Shown piece after piece: positions 33,024 to 41,638 of a DNA stretch of 64,000 nt (position 1 is the first letter of the stretch; each line of letters begins with the position of its first letter). Made by a program: the position numbers and the translations under genes. The notes beneath the pieces are model-generated. The model worked only from the letters and a program-made list of their open reading frames with translations, was not told where the DNA came from and did not search any database. Origin of the DNA: Streptomyces albidoflavus (lineage in GTDB: Bacteria > Actinomycetota > Actinomycetes > Streptomycetales > Streptomycetaceae); assembly GCF_000719955.1 (NCBI RefSeq), contig NZ_JOII01000009.1:105693-169692 (forward strand), read 5' to 3'.

Positions 33024-33152
33024 GTGAAGAAGCTTCTCCTGGTCGCACTGGCCGCCATCGGCGGGCTCCTCGTGTACCGCCAGATCCAGGCGGATCGCGC
33101 CGAGCAGGATCTGTGGACGGAGGCGACCGACTCCGTGCCCACGGGTTCGTGA
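33024..33152 (+). CDS. DLW-39 family protein
   Basis: A 42-residue protein, VKKLLLVALAAIGGLLVYRQ followed by IQADRAEQDLWTEATDSVPT. It has one N-terminal membrane helix and the family's DLW motif in a short acidic tail. The family is small, actinobacterial and of unknown function, and is easily missed by gene finders. The GTG at 33024 is the only sensible start for the conserved segment. The gene sits alone between its own promoter-like TATAGT and a strong terminator. Confidence 0.9.
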   Translation: MKKLLLVALAAIGGLLVYRQIQADRAEQDLWTEATDSVPTGS

Positions 33153-33172
33153 GAATCGACGGTCCTTCACTG

Positions 33173-33197
33173 ACCCCGGCCGCATCGCGGCCGGGGT
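33173..33197 (+). terminator. Terminator of the DLW-39 gene
   Basis: An 11-bp perfect stem ACCCCGGCCGC and complement, 3-base loop, followed by TTTTG. It is one of the few canonical Rho-independent terminators in the window. Confidence 0.92.
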
Positions 33198-33389
33198 TTT
33201 GTGTGTCCGGGGGCGGGCGGGGGCCGGTCCGGGATGCGGGCGGCGCGGCTCTGGCGTAGGGCGCCCGTTGTTGCGGTTCCGTGACGGGCCGGGCCCTTGA
33301 GTTCGCCCTCGCAAATCAATAGCTTGCGTGAGCAAAGAAGCCGGTGGGGTGACGGCGCGGGCCCCGGCCCGCGCGGGACAGGGGGAACG

Positions 33390-35324
33390 GTGAAGGCTCG
33401 GCTCGGCCGCCGGACGGCGGCGGTACTCCTTGCCGGGGTGGTCGGCGCCCTGGCCACGGGCCCGCCCGCCACCGCCGAACCGGCCCCCGGGGCCGGTGGC
33501 CTCGTCATGGTCCTCGACTCCTCCGGCTCCATGGCCGACCAGGCGGGCGGCGGACGTACCCGGATCGAGGCGGCCCGGGACGCGGTCGGCACCGTGGTCG
33601 ACAGCCTTCCCGACGGCTACCCGACCGGGCTGAGGGTCTACGGCGCCGACCGGACGAGCGGCTGCACGGACACCCGGCTCGCCCGGCCCGTCGAGCCGCT
33701 GGACCGGGACGCCATGAAGAAGGCGGTGGCCGGCGTCGAGCCCAAGGGCGACACCCCGATCGGGCTCTCCCTCCGCAAGGCCGTCGCCGACCTGCCCGAG
33801 CCGGAGTCGGGCGCGGTCGGCCGCCGCACCGTGCTGCTCATCTCCGACGGGGAGGACAACTGCGGTTCCCCGCCGCCCTGCGAGGCCGCCGAGGAGCTGG
33901 CCGAGTCCGGTCTCGACCTTCGGATCGACGCCATCGGCTTCCAGGTGAAGGGCAAGGCCCGCGCGGAGCTGACCTGCGTCGCGGAGGCCGGACACGGCGC
34001 CTACTACGACGCGCCGGACGCCGAGGCCCTCGCCCGCCAGTTGCAGCGCGCCGCCGAACTCTCCGCCGGGGGCTACCAGTTCAAGGGCGAGCCGATCGAG
34101 GGCGCGGCCTCGGCGAAGGGGGCTCCCACGGTCGGGCCCGGCCAGTACCTCGACTCCATCGGCCCGGGGGAGACCCGCTGGTACGCCGCCGGACTGGACG
34201 CGACCGGCACCGCCGACTTCGGCGTGACGGCCGTACCGCAGCCGGGGGTTCCGGTCGGGTACTCCGACGGGCTGGAGCTGCGGGTGCACACCTCCGGTCA
34301 GTTCCCGACGGTCTGCGACAGCACCCGGGCCACCTTCCGCCAGGACGAGGGCGCCCTGCCGGTCAGCGGCGCCGTCAGCCGCGTCCCGACCGCGAAGGCC
34401 AACGCCGCCTGCGACAAGGCCGGCACGTACCACCTGGAGGTCGAGCGGGTCTCCGCCAAGGGCTCCGACCAGGCGCGGTGGCCGCTGGAGCTGCGGATGG
34501 CGGTCGAGGAGCCGCTCGCCGCGGGGACCGTACCGGCCCAGTCCGCCACGGAGTTCGGGGAGATCTCCAAGGACCGGGTGCCGCGCGTCGACGGCCCGGC
34601 GAAGGCCGTCACCGGCGGTACCGGCTTCAACGACGCGGTACGGATCGGCGAGGGTGTCTGGAAGGACGGGCTGCTGCCCGCGCAGACCCGCTGGTACAAG
34701 GTGAAGGCCGGCTGGGGCCAGCAGCTCCGCTACACCGTCGACTTCGGCAACGAGCCGACCGTCGACCACGACGACCTGGTCATCCGCCGCTCCTTCGTCT
34801 CCACCTCGCTCTACGCGCCCTCGCGGGCGCCGGTCGGCACGGGCACGGAGTTCAGCGACTACCAGGGGTACTTCGGCAAGCCGTCCGTCCTCGACCACGG
34901 CACCGTTCCGGTGACCTGGACCAACCGCTGGGAGCCGGCCGCCCACGTCAAGCCGGTGCGCGCGGCCGGGGACTACTACCTCGCCATCTCGCTCGGGCCG
35001 AACACCGCGACGTTCGCGGAGAATCCGGCGGTCGGCGTGGTGCTCCGCGTCGAGGTGGCCGGCACCGAACTGGCCGGGCCCCAGAAGGACGCCCCGGCCG
35101 CGGCCGACACCCCCGACGAGGCTCCCGCCGCCGGTGCCGGGGCCGAGGAGGCGCCGCCGGTGAAGGACACGGCCGCCGCCGAGGAGGCAGGATGGCCCTC
35201 GCCGTGGGTGCTCGCGGCGGCGGGCGGCGCACTGGCGCTGCTCGTGGTGGCGGCCGCGGCCCTGGTCGCCCGGCGCCGTGCCGGGCGGGGCGCGGGCGGT
35301 CCGACGAGGGGTGGCACAGCATGA
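33390..35324 (+). CDS. Secreted, membrane-anchored VWA-domain protein
   Basis: A 644-residue cell-surface protein with a signal peptide (residues 1-28), a von Willebrand factor A domain at about 32-220 with the MIDAS motif MVLDSSGSMAD and the conserved TPIG and ISDGEDNCG segments, two further beta domains (about 225-375 and 395-570), an Ala/Glu/Pro linker and a C-terminal membrane helix before RRRAGRGAGG. The two beta domains recur in the next gene, so the pair arose by duplication. A metal-dependent adhesion or assembly role is inferred from the VWA domain. GTG 33390 follows GGGGGAAC. The stop overlaps the next ATG (ATGA). Confidence 0.88.
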   Translation: MKARLGRRTAAVLLAGVVGALATGPPATAEPAPGAGGLVMVLDSSGSMADQAGGGRTRIEAARDAVGTVVDSLPDGYPTGLRVYGADRTSGCTDTRLARPVEPLDRDAMKKAVAGVEPKGDTPIGLSLRKAVADLPEPESGAVGRRTVLLISDGEDNCGSPPPCEAAEELAESGLDLRIDAIGFQVKGKARAELTCVAEAGHGAYYDAPDAEALARQLQRAAELSAGGYQFKGEPIEGAASAKGAPTVGPGQYLDSIGPGETRWYAAGLDATGTADFGVTAVPQPGVPVGYSDGLELRVHTSGQFPTVCDSTRATFRQDEGALPVSGAVSRVPTAKANAACDKAGTYHLEVERVSAKGSDQARWPLELRMAVEEPLAAGTVPAQSATEFGEISKDRVPRVDGPAKAVTGGTGFNDAVRIGEGVWKDGLLPAQTRWYKVKAGWGQQLRYTVDFGNEPTVDHDDLVIRRSFVSTSLYAPSRAPVGTGTEFSDYQGYFGKPSVLDHGTVPVTWTNRWEPAAHVKPVRAAGDYYLAISLGPNTATFAENPAVGVVLRVEVAGTELAGPQKDAPAAADTPDEAPAAGAGAEEAPPVKDTAAAEEAGWPSPWVLAAAGGALALLVVAAAALVARRRAGRGAGGPTRGGTA

Positions 35325-36613
35325 GAGGGCGCGGTCTCGGCGCGGCGGGTCTGGCGCTGGCGGCGGCGGTGCTGGGCACGGCCCCGGCGCAGGCGGAGGG
35401 CGGCACCTCCCCGTACGTCTTCGCCGACGGGGCCGCGCGGGTGGCCGGGGAGGTGAGCAGCACCGACGCGCACACCCTGGCGGCCGGGCGGCCCTACCGC
35501 TCGCAGATCGGCCCGGGCGAGGAGCTGTACTACGCCGTCGACCTGGACGCCACCTCGTACGCGTACGCCTCGGCGGTCGCGGTGCCGAAGTCCGGGGCGA
35601 AGGTGGGCACGCGGGACCGGCTCACCGTGACCCTGCGGGACCGGCGCGACAACCAGTGCGGCACGGGGGACACGCGGTTCGGCTCGGCCGCCTACCCGCG
35701 CCCGCTGGCCGCGCAGGCGGTACGCGCCGTCAAGCCGGACGGCGGAACCTGTCAGGAGGCCGGACCGTACTTCCTGGTCGTCGAGCGGGAGACCGGCGGG
35801 ACATCAGCGCAGGAGCCCTGGGAGCTCGAACTGCGGCTGCTCACCGAGCCCGCGGTCCAGGGCAAGGGCGGCCCCACCGAGGCGCCCTCGCCGAGCCCCA
35901 CCGACGCCCCGGCCGACGTGCCCGGCGGCGAACCCGTCGCCCGGCCCGGCGGCACCGGCTTCAACGACGCCGTCGCCCTGGGCGACGGCAGCTTCAAGAC
36001 CCGCCTGAAACCGGGCGGGACGACCTTCTACCGGGTGCCCGTCGACTGGGGCCAGCGGCTCTACGTCGAACCGGAACTCGGCAGCGCCACCACCGACAAG
36101 TCCATGGCCTACGTCTCCTCCGCCCTGGAGACGGCCCTCTACAACCCGGCCTTCGGCCCCGTCGACGACGGCTCCCTGCTCTTCAACGGCAGCCCCCAGA
36201 CCCTCGCGTCCGAACCGCTCCAGCCGGTCGCGTACGAGAACCGCCACGCCTCCGCCCCCTCCGTCAAGGGCGCGCGCTTCGCGGGCTGGTACTACGTGCA
36301 GCTCACCCTCTCCCCGAAGATGGCCGAGGTCTTCCGGGGCGACGACTTCGGGGTCACGCTCCGGGTCCGGGTGCAGGGGGAGCCGGTCGCCGGGCCCCGG
36401 TACGCCGGGGACGCCGGGCCCTTCCAGGTCGGCGACCGGGAACGGGAGGCCGCCGAGGCGGGCCGCAGCGACGCCGAGGTGGCGCGCGGCGAGACGATGG
36501 CCGTGGTCGCCGTCTCCGGGATCGGCACCGGCACCGTGCTCCTGGTGGGGCTCGGCGTGTGGTTCTGGGTGGCGCGACGCGGTGCGGCCGGGAGCCGGGT
36601 CAGGTCTGGGTGA
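35321..36613 (+). CDS. Secreted membrane-anchored partner of the VWA protein
   Basis: A 430-residue protein of unknown function with a signal peptide (MRGRGLGAAGLALAAAVLG, cleavage near AQAEG), two beta domains and a C-terminal membrane helix (about 395-418). Domain 1 has YRSQIGPGEELYYAVDLDAT and matches YLDSIGPGETRWYAAGLDAT of the upstream protein. Domain 2 has GGTGFNDAVALGDGSFKTRL and matches GGTGFNDAVRIGEGVWKDGL. It lacks the VWA domain. Translation is coupled to the upstream gene by an ATGA overlap. Its 3' end overlaps the convergent kinase gene by 14 bp. Confidence 0.85.
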   Translation: MRGRGLGAAGLALAAAVLGTAPAQAEGGTSPYVFADGAARVAGEVSSTDAHTLAAGRPYRSQIGPGEELYYAVDLDATSYAYASAVAVPKSGAKVGTRDRLTVTLRDRRDNQCGTGDTRFGSAAYPRPLAAQAVRAVKPDGGTCQEAGPYFLVVERETGGTSAQEPWELELRLLTEPAVQGKGGPTEAPSPSPTDAPADVPGGEPVARPGGTGFNDAVALGDGSFKTRLKPGGTTFYRVPVDWGQRLYVEPELGSATTDKSMAYVSSALETALYNPAFGPVDDGSLLFNGSPQTLASEPLQPVAYENRHASAPSVKGARFAGWYYVQLTLSPKMAEVFRGDDFGVTLRVRVQGEPVAGPRYAGDAGPFQVGDREREAAEAGRSDAEVARGETMAVVAVSGIGTGTVLLVGLGVWFWVARRGAAGSRVRSG

Positions 36614-37961
36614 GGGCCCAGAAGCCGACGGCCAGACAGACCAGGGCGACCAGGAGCACCGGTACGGCGATCTTCGGCGACGGGCCGGGGCGCGTCGGCG
36701 TCGCGGCCGGAGCCTGCGGGTACGGCGCGGGAGAGCCGGGCGGCGGGTAGCCGTAGCCCTGCGGCGGGGCCTGCGGGTAGCCGTAGCCGGGCTGGGCCGG
36801 GAACGGGGGCTGCTGCCCGGGGTGCGGCTGGCCGGGCGCCGTGTACGGGCGGGTGTCGGCGTACACCGGCGCGGGGGCCGCCGGGGGTGCCGTGGGGGCG
36901 GGCTGGTGGACCGAGGCGGTGGGCGCCTGGGCCGGGACGAACGTGGGGTCCTGAGCCGGGGGCGCGGGCGGGGCGAGGGGGAAACCGTCGGTGGAGGGCC
37001 GCTCCGGTGCGGCGGCGGGATTCGTCGCTCCGGGGGTCTGAGTCTGGGCCTGGGCCTGGTCTGCGGCCTCGCTCGCCTTGGCCTCGGGCCCGTCGGGACC
37101 GAACCCCGGCGGCAGCGGGCCGATCTGGTCGAAGACCTCGACCGGCTCCTCCTCGGCCCCCGGCCCGGGCAGCAGCTCGGACGCCGAGGCGAGGGCCTTG
37201 CGGGCGCCGGTGGCGGTGCGGAAACGGGCCTGCGGATCGGGCTGGAGGAGGGTGGCGACGACCTGCCAGAGCGGCTCGGGGATCCCTTCGGGGGCGCTCG
37301 GCGTCCCGTGGGCCGCGAAGTGCTCCACCAGCGCCTGGGAGTCGGGCTTGCGGCCCTGGAGGAGGTAGAGCGCGACCAGGCCGACCGCGAACAGGTCGGC
37401 GGTGAAGTCGGGTTCCGCCCCCAGCAGTTGCTCGGGAGCGAAGTAACCCGGGGTGCCGACGACGTAGTTGGTCTCGGTGAGACGCGGTTCGCCCTGGCGC
37501 ATGGAGATGCCGAAGTCCGACAGGCGCAGGTGCGGGCGGCCCGAACCGGTGGCCTCCAGAAGGATGTTGGCCGGCTTGATGTCCCGGTGGATCACGCCCT
37601 CGGCGTGCACGGCGGCGAGACCCGCGAGCAGCTGGTCGAGGAGGAGGGCGACGAAGTGCGACGGCAACGCCCCGTAGTCCCCGATGAGATGGGCGAGCGA
37701 GCCGCCGCCGACCAGGTCCATGGTGAACAGGACCTGGTCGTCGTCGGCCGCCCAGCTGGCCGGGGCGAGCACGTGCGGATGGTCGATCCGCAGCGCCTGC
37801 TCACGCACGAACCGCAGCAGGGTGTGGGCATCGCTCTGCTGGAGCACCTTGGCCGCCACGTACCGCCGCCTGCGGTGGTCCCAGGCGCGCCAGACGGCGC
37901 CGACCCCGCCCCGCCCGATCGGATCGGCCAGTTCGTACCGGCCCGCGAAGACCTCACCCAT
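36600..37961 (-). CDS. Membrane-anchored Ser/Thr protein kinase without extracellular domain
   Basis: A 453-residue Hanks-type kinase. The catalytic domain (about 5-265) is intact: G-loop IGRGGVGAVW, the ATP lysine in YVAAKVLQ, HRDIKPANILL, SDFGIS, and the activation loop TETNYVVGTPGYFAPEQ. A linker of about 150 residues rich in Pro/Gln/Ala/Tyr follows, then one C-terminal membrane helix (KIAVPVLLVALVCLAVGFWAL) with only two or three residues beyond, so it has no external sensor. It lies 53 bp downstream of an HTH gene on the same strand. The substrate is unknown. Confidence 0.92.
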   Translation of the reverse strand: MGEVFAGRYELADPIGRGGVGAVWRAWDHRRRRYVAAKVLQQSDAHTLLRFVREQALRIDHPHVLAPASWAADDDQVLFTMDLVGGGSLAHLIGDYGALPSHFVALLLDQLLAGLAAVHAEGVIHRDIKPANILLEATGSGRPHLRLSDFGISMRQGEPRLTETNYVVGTPGYFAPEQLLGAEPDFTADLFAVGLVALYLLQGRKPDSQALVEHFAAHGTPSAPEGIPEPLWQVVATLLQPDPQARFRTATGARKALASASELLPGPGAEEEPVEVFDQIGPLPPGFGPDGPEAKASEAADQAQAQTQTPGATNPAAAPERPSTDGFPLAPPAPPAQDPTFVPAQAPTASVHQPAPTAPPAAPAPVYADTRPYTAPGQPHPGQQPPFPAQPGYGYPQAPPQGYGYPPPGSPAPYPQAPAATPTRPGPSPKIAVPVLLVALVCLAVGFWALTQT

Positions 37962-38014
37962 GGTGCGCCATGCTCCCCGTGCGTCCGTGCGACTCGTCCG
38001 CCGGCCGGTGGCCG

Positions 38015-38563
38015 TCAGTTCTGGTGCGACTCGTAGTGGGCGACCGCCTCGGCGGTGCGCCCGGCGCCGTACACCCGCAGGAACTCTGCCAGTTCCGGGT
38101 GGGTGGGGGCGAGGGTGTCGGCGGCGTCGATGATGTCCCCGGCCGCCGCGACCGACCGCAGCAGCGACTGGATCTCGCGCACCACGCGCTTGACCGTGGG
38201 GGCGCCGGAGCCGGTCGCGGTCTGCCCGGTCTGGGAGAGGACCGAGCCGCCCTGCGACTTCTTGATCTCGTCCATCCGCGCGCTCGCCTCCCCCGCGCTG
38301 ACGCTGCCGTCGGCGACCTGGCCGGCGAGATCCTGGAGCAGCTGCACCCGCTGGACCACCGCCGGGTTGCCGATCTTGGCGCGCTGCCCGCTCATCAGCT
38401 GGGAGAGCATCGGGGCGGAGAGCCCGAGGACGGAGGCGAGCCGGGCCTGGTTGAGCCCGAGGTCGTCGATGAGCCGCCGGAACAGCGCCCCCAGCGGCTC
38501 CCCGTACCAGTTCCGCTGGAGCTCCCGCGCTCTGGCGGTCGCTTCCTGCTGCGCTGCGTCCAT
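38015..38563 (-). CDS. Helix-turn-helix DNA-binding protein (XRE-like)
   Basis: A 182-residue protein with an XRE-like HTH at about residues 25-75 (LIDDLGLNQARLASVLGLSAPMLSQLMSGQRAKIGNP), followed by an alpha-helical region and a C-terminal domain with VYGAGRTAEAVAHYESHQN. The GGGGAG ribosome-binding site six bases upstream favours the ATG at 38563 over the GTG at 38569. It probably forms an operon with the downstream kinase, which may phosphorylate it; that link is inferred from adjacency. Confidence 0.85.
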   Translation of the reverse strand: MDAAQQEATARARELQRNWYGEPLGALFRRLIDDLGLNQARLASVLGLSAPMLSQLMSGQRAKIGNPAVVQRVQLLQDLAGQVADGSVSAGEASARMDEIKKSQGGSVLSQTGQTATGSGAPTVKRVVREIQSLLRSVAAAGDIIDAADTLAPTHPELAEFLRVYGAGRTAEAVAHYESHQN

Positions 38564-38783
38564 GCCCACTCCCCTTCGCTGCTGCGAACCTCGCCAGCAT
38601 CTTACGGAGCGTGGTCTGCGCCCGGGAGTCCCTCTTCACCGCCTTCCTCGCCCGTACGGCACATCCGGCTCGACAGGGCCGCGAGACCAGGGAGCGAACT
38701 GTTTTGGCGAGATCGACCGGGGAACCGGTACTCTTGGTGCCGGTCGACGCCGACGGGTGCCTCCCGCACACGTCCCGTCCCCC

Positions 38784-38856
38784 GGGGCCTTAGCTCAGTT
38801 GGTAGAGCGCTGTCTTTGCATGGCAGATGTCAGGAGTTCGACTCTCCTAGGCTCCA
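38784..38856 (+). tRNA. tRNA-Ala (anticodon TGC)
   Basis: A 73-nt cloverleaf. Acceptor arms GGGGCCT and AGGCTCC pair with one G-T pair, the D-arm is GCTCAGTTGGTAGAGC, the anticodon loop CTTTGCA has anticodon TGC, and the T-arm is AGGAGTTCGACTCTCCT. CCA is not encoded. Confidence 0.96.
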
Positions 38857-38862
38857 CTCCCC

Positions 38863-38906
38863 AAGAGGGCCCCCGACCTGCGGAAACGCGGGTCGGGGGC
38901 CCTCTT
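38863..38906 (+). terminator. Terminator after tRNA-Ala
   Basis: A perfect 16-bp inverted repeat AAGAGGGCCCCCGACC and complement with a 12-base loop, six bases after the tRNA. It also faces the end of the minus-strand gene at 38959. Confidence 0.85.
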
Positions 38907-38958
38907 CTCGTGCATCCGGGCAACACCGTGCCCACGCCGGTCCGTCGTGGCGTCGGTG

Positions 38959-39351
38959 CTATCGGGCGAGGAGTGCGCTGACGGTCTTGCCGCCGCCTGC
39001 CCGGGGGCTGACAGCGGTGGCCCGGCTCAGGCTTTTGACCATGGGCCATCCGAACCCTCCGGTCCGGCCCGTCAGGTCGGGGGTGCGCATGCGCGGCGCG
39101 CGAGGGCTGCGGTCGTGTACGGCCACCTCGATGCCGTCCGGGTGTGCGGTGAGGTCCAGCCTGCACGTCCCCCCGCCGTGGCGCAGAGCGTTGGTGACGA
39201 GTTCGGAGACGACCAGGACCGCCGCGTCGGCCGCCTCGGGCGTGACGGACGGCTCCAGATTGCCGACGAAGGTCCGGGTGGTTCCGCGTGCGTCGGCGGC
39301 GGTGGACGCCTCGGTGTGCACAGCGTCGACCTCGGCGCTCATCGTGTCCAT
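38959..39351 (-). CDS. RsbW-like ATP-binding protein (HATPase_c, anti-sigma kinase family)
   Basis: A 130-residue single-domain GHKL ATPase. The N-box is VVSELVTNALRHGGG (about residues 47-61), the G1 region is VAVHDRSPRAPRMRT, and the G2 region is TGGFGWPMVKSLS. Streptomyces encode many such proteins that act as anti-sigma factors or in stress and developmental switches; which sigma factor, if any, is targeted cannot be told. ATG 39351 has GGGGGAC upstream. It has no adjacent anti-anti-sigma or sigma gene. Confidence 0.88.
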   Translation of the reverse strand: MDTMSAEVDAVHTEASTAADARGTTRTFVGNLEPSVTPEAADAAVLVVSELVTNALRHGGGTCRLDLTAHPDGIEVAVHDRSPRAPRMRTPDLTGRTGGFGWPMVKSLSRATAVSPRAGGGKTVSALLAR

Positions 39352-40167
39352 GGGTCCCCCTGGTCCTGGGTCGGGCTGCTGCCGACTCCTGCGGTGTTCC
39401 TTCTCGTGCCCTGGTGCGCTGCTCGGCAACCGAGCTGACGACAGACTTCCACAGTCGGACGGGGCTGATTACCTCACTGCGAGACACGCGGAAATCTATG
39501 ACCGCCACAGTAGACATTCGGTCGTGTGGTGGTTATGGTTTTTCCCGTAGCCGAGATCGACCAAGGCTGGCAGAGACGAACTGCCAGGCAGCAGTACCGC
39601 AGCTCTGTACGCAGGACGGTGCGGGGGCGGAGTTCCGAAGCCAGCGTTGTTGCAGGAAGGCGACGGGACTGGCCCCCGCACCAGGCGGCCCGCATCACCC
39701 AGGGGCTGCCGCGGAAACGCCGCGCTTCTGAGCGGCGGCAGCAGACGCAGTGCGCAATACCTCGGTGAAGGCGCCGGCTGCGGGCGCGCGCACCGAGCGT
39801 GACGGCAGTGTGGCTCTGGGCCTGTCCGGCCGGGGCTGCCTGTTGAGGGAGTGGCGCTCCGACAGGCCACGTGCAGTTCGCACCACCGCAGGAAGCAGTA
39901 AGCGATCCATCCAGAGGGAAATCGGAGGTTCGAGGCACCATCAGGATCGCCCGGGCGGGTTTCTCGGCCCGGGTACCGCAGGACATCGACAGCGAGGTGG
40001 TCTCCGGTCAAGCAACCGCGATCCCCGCAGGCCCGGCAGAATGTTGGCCGGACCGGCGGAAACAGAAGGCCGGCGCAGGATCAAGGCCGGCAGATGGTGT
40101 AGTTGTTCCTTCGGGGTCCTGGTGCCACACGGCACCAGGACCCCTCCACGTGTTCCAGAGAGGTGCA
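39352..40167. other. 816-bp intergenic region without a supported gene
   Basis: Several frames are open here on both strands, but none shows a conserved domain, a good start or a consistent codon bias. The region may hold a decayed gene or long regulatory DNA. Its right end contains a perfect hairpin (40113-40144) just before the MerR gene. No tRNA, parS or DnaA box was seen. Confidence 0.5.
40113..40144 (+). promoter_or_regulatory. Perfect 14-bp hairpin in the leader of the MerR-type gene
   Basis: GGGGTCCTGGTGCC and its exact complement flank the loop ACAC. It ends 23 bp before the start codon and about 13 bp before the GAGAGG ribosome-binding site. It could be a terminator for upstream transcription, or an attenuator acting on the MerR gene. 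Confidence 0.6.
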
Positions 40168-40500
40168 ATGACAGCAGACGATTCGTTCGGCCGTCTCGAC
40201 GACGACGACTACCCCGCCTACACGATGGGCCGGGCCGCCGAAATGCTCGGGACCACACAGAGCTTCCTCCGGGCCATCGGAGAAGCCCGCCTGATCACCC
40301 CGCTGAGATCCAAGGGCGGACACCGCCGCTACTCCCGCTACCAGTTGCGCATCGCCGCCCGGGCCCGGGAACTCGTCGACCAGGGCACGCCCATCGAAGC
40401 GGCCTGCCGCATCATCATCCTCGAGGACCAGCTCGAAGAAGCCCGACGCATCAATGCCGAGTACCGCCGCGCGGCAGCCCCGCCTGCGACCGGTGCCTGA
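40168..40500 (+). CDS. MerR-type HTH regulator (short)
   Basis: A 110-residue DNA-binding protein with a winged-helix HTH of MerR type: YTMGRAAEMLGTTQSFLRAIGEARLITPLRSKGGHRRYSRYQ (about residues 17-58), then a helical arm (IAARARELVDQGTPIEAACRIIILEDQLEEAR). There is no effector domain or cysteine sensor. Such short MerR proteins are often found beside cold-shock genes in Streptomyces, and a CspA-type gene lies 1.1 kb downstream. ATG 40168 has GAGAGGTG upstream. Confidence 0.88.
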   Translation: MTADDSFGRLDDDDYPAYTMGRAAEMLGTTQSFLRAIGEARLITPLRSKGGHRRYSRYQLRIAARARELVDQGTPIEAACRIIILEDQLEEARRINAEYRRAAAPPATGA

Positions 40501-40556
40501 TCCGGGGTCGTGGCGACCCGCCACGTTGTCCCTTCTCCGATTCCCCGCATGAACAC

Positions 40557-41336
40557 ATGACTGCTGAGAACACCCGTCCGGCGGCACGGAGCCGCGACCG
40601 CCGGTATCCCTCCGACGCCCGCCGTGCTCCCGCAGCCGGTGCGCGGCCCGGCGCGCCCACCCCGCCGAGCGGCGGTGAGCCGGAGGACGCGCTGGAGCGG
40701 GCGGCCGCCGTGCTGAAGCCAAGAATGCGGGGCTGGTTGCACGCGGGCGTGTTCCCTCTCGCGCTGGCCGGGGGCATTGTCCTGATCACCCTCGCCCGCT
40801 CGGCCGCCGCAGTCGACGCCTTCTCGGTCTACGCGCTCTCGGCCTGCCTGTTGTTCGGCACCAGCGCGCTCTACCACAGAGGAACCTGGGGCCCGCGCGG
40901 GGAAGCCGTCCTGCGGCGTCTGGATCACGCGAACATCTTCCTGATCATCGCGGGCACCTACACGCCTCTGGCCGTACTGCTGTTGCCGACGGGACAACAG
41001 AAGGTGCTGCTGTCGCTGGTCTGGGGCGGAGCCGCAGTCGGCATGGCTTTCCGCGTCCTCTGGATCAACGCCCCGCGCTGGCTCTACACCGTGTGCTACA
41101 TCGCCCTGGGCTGGGCCGCGGTTTTCTACCTCCCCGACTTCGCACAGGCCGGCGGCACCGCGGTCGTCGCCCTCGTCGTTGCCGGGGGGCTGCTCTACAC
41201 GGCGGGCGCCACCGTGTACGGCCTCAAGCGCCCCGACCCCTGGCCGCGCTGGTTCGGCTTCCACGAGGTCTTCCACACGCTCACCATCGCCGCCTTCGCC
41301 TCGCACTACGCCGCCATCCTCCTGGGAGCCACCTGA
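40557..41336 (+). CDS. PAQR family membrane protein (hemolysin III / TrhA)
   Basis: A 259-residue integral membrane protein with seven predicted helices starting at about residue 62. The family residues are visible: SALYHRGTW (Ser, His), DHANIFLIIAGTYTPL (Asp-His and the GTYTP motif), and the C-terminal HEVFHTLTIAAFASHY histidines that bind metal in PAQR proteins. Bacterial members affect membrane-fluidity homeostasis. The start is uncertain: ATG 40557 lacks a clear ribosome-binding site, and the in-frame ATG in RMRGWLHAG (about 40722) would give a short form beginning at the first helix. Confidence 0.88.
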   Translation: MTAENTRPAARSRDRRYPSDARRAPAAGARPGAPTPPSGGEPEDALERAAAVLKPRMRGWLHAGVFPLALAGGIVLITLARSAAAVDAFSVYALSACLLFGTSALYHRGTWGPRGEAVLRRLDHANIFLIIAGTYTPLAVLLLPTGQQKVLLSLVWGGAAVGMAFRVLWINAPRWLYTVCYIALGWAAVFYLPDFAQAGGTAVVALVVAGGLLYTAGATVYGLKRPDPWPRWFGFHEVFHTLTIAAFASHYAAILLGAT

Positions 41337-41638
41337 TCGGGCCGTCCCGCGTCCGGCCCTGTGAAAAGCGCTCGCTTTCGTCGCGGAAACTTCTCTTCAC
41401 TCGGGGTGCATCGATATCTCTTGCGGCCGGGTCAGGGTTTAGTGTGCCGCGCGAAGAGTGTTTCTACGGGCGCAACCAGAGCGCAAACAGGCCTGCGAGT
41501 ACTGAACTTTCCGCATGCTACTGTCGACCTCAGTTGCAGTGTGATTGCCGCATTCCAACGCCCCGTCGGGACATCGTCGCGGCGACCCGGTATCCGCGAA
41601 TCGCGGCGCCGGCGTTCTGCCCCCAGAGGAGAGACGAC
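41337..41638. other. 302-bp leader and promoter region of the cold-shock gene
   Basis: The region is A/T-richer than the genome around it and holds no supported gene. A long untranslated leader would fit cold-shock genes, whose mRNAs are often thermoregulated. No specific element can be assigned by eye. Confidence 0.4.

Noticed and set aside
39496..40011. 171-codon minus-strand frame in the 816-bp gap
   Set aside because: Cys/His/Pro/Arg-rich composition, no recognisable fold, and no ribosome-binding site.
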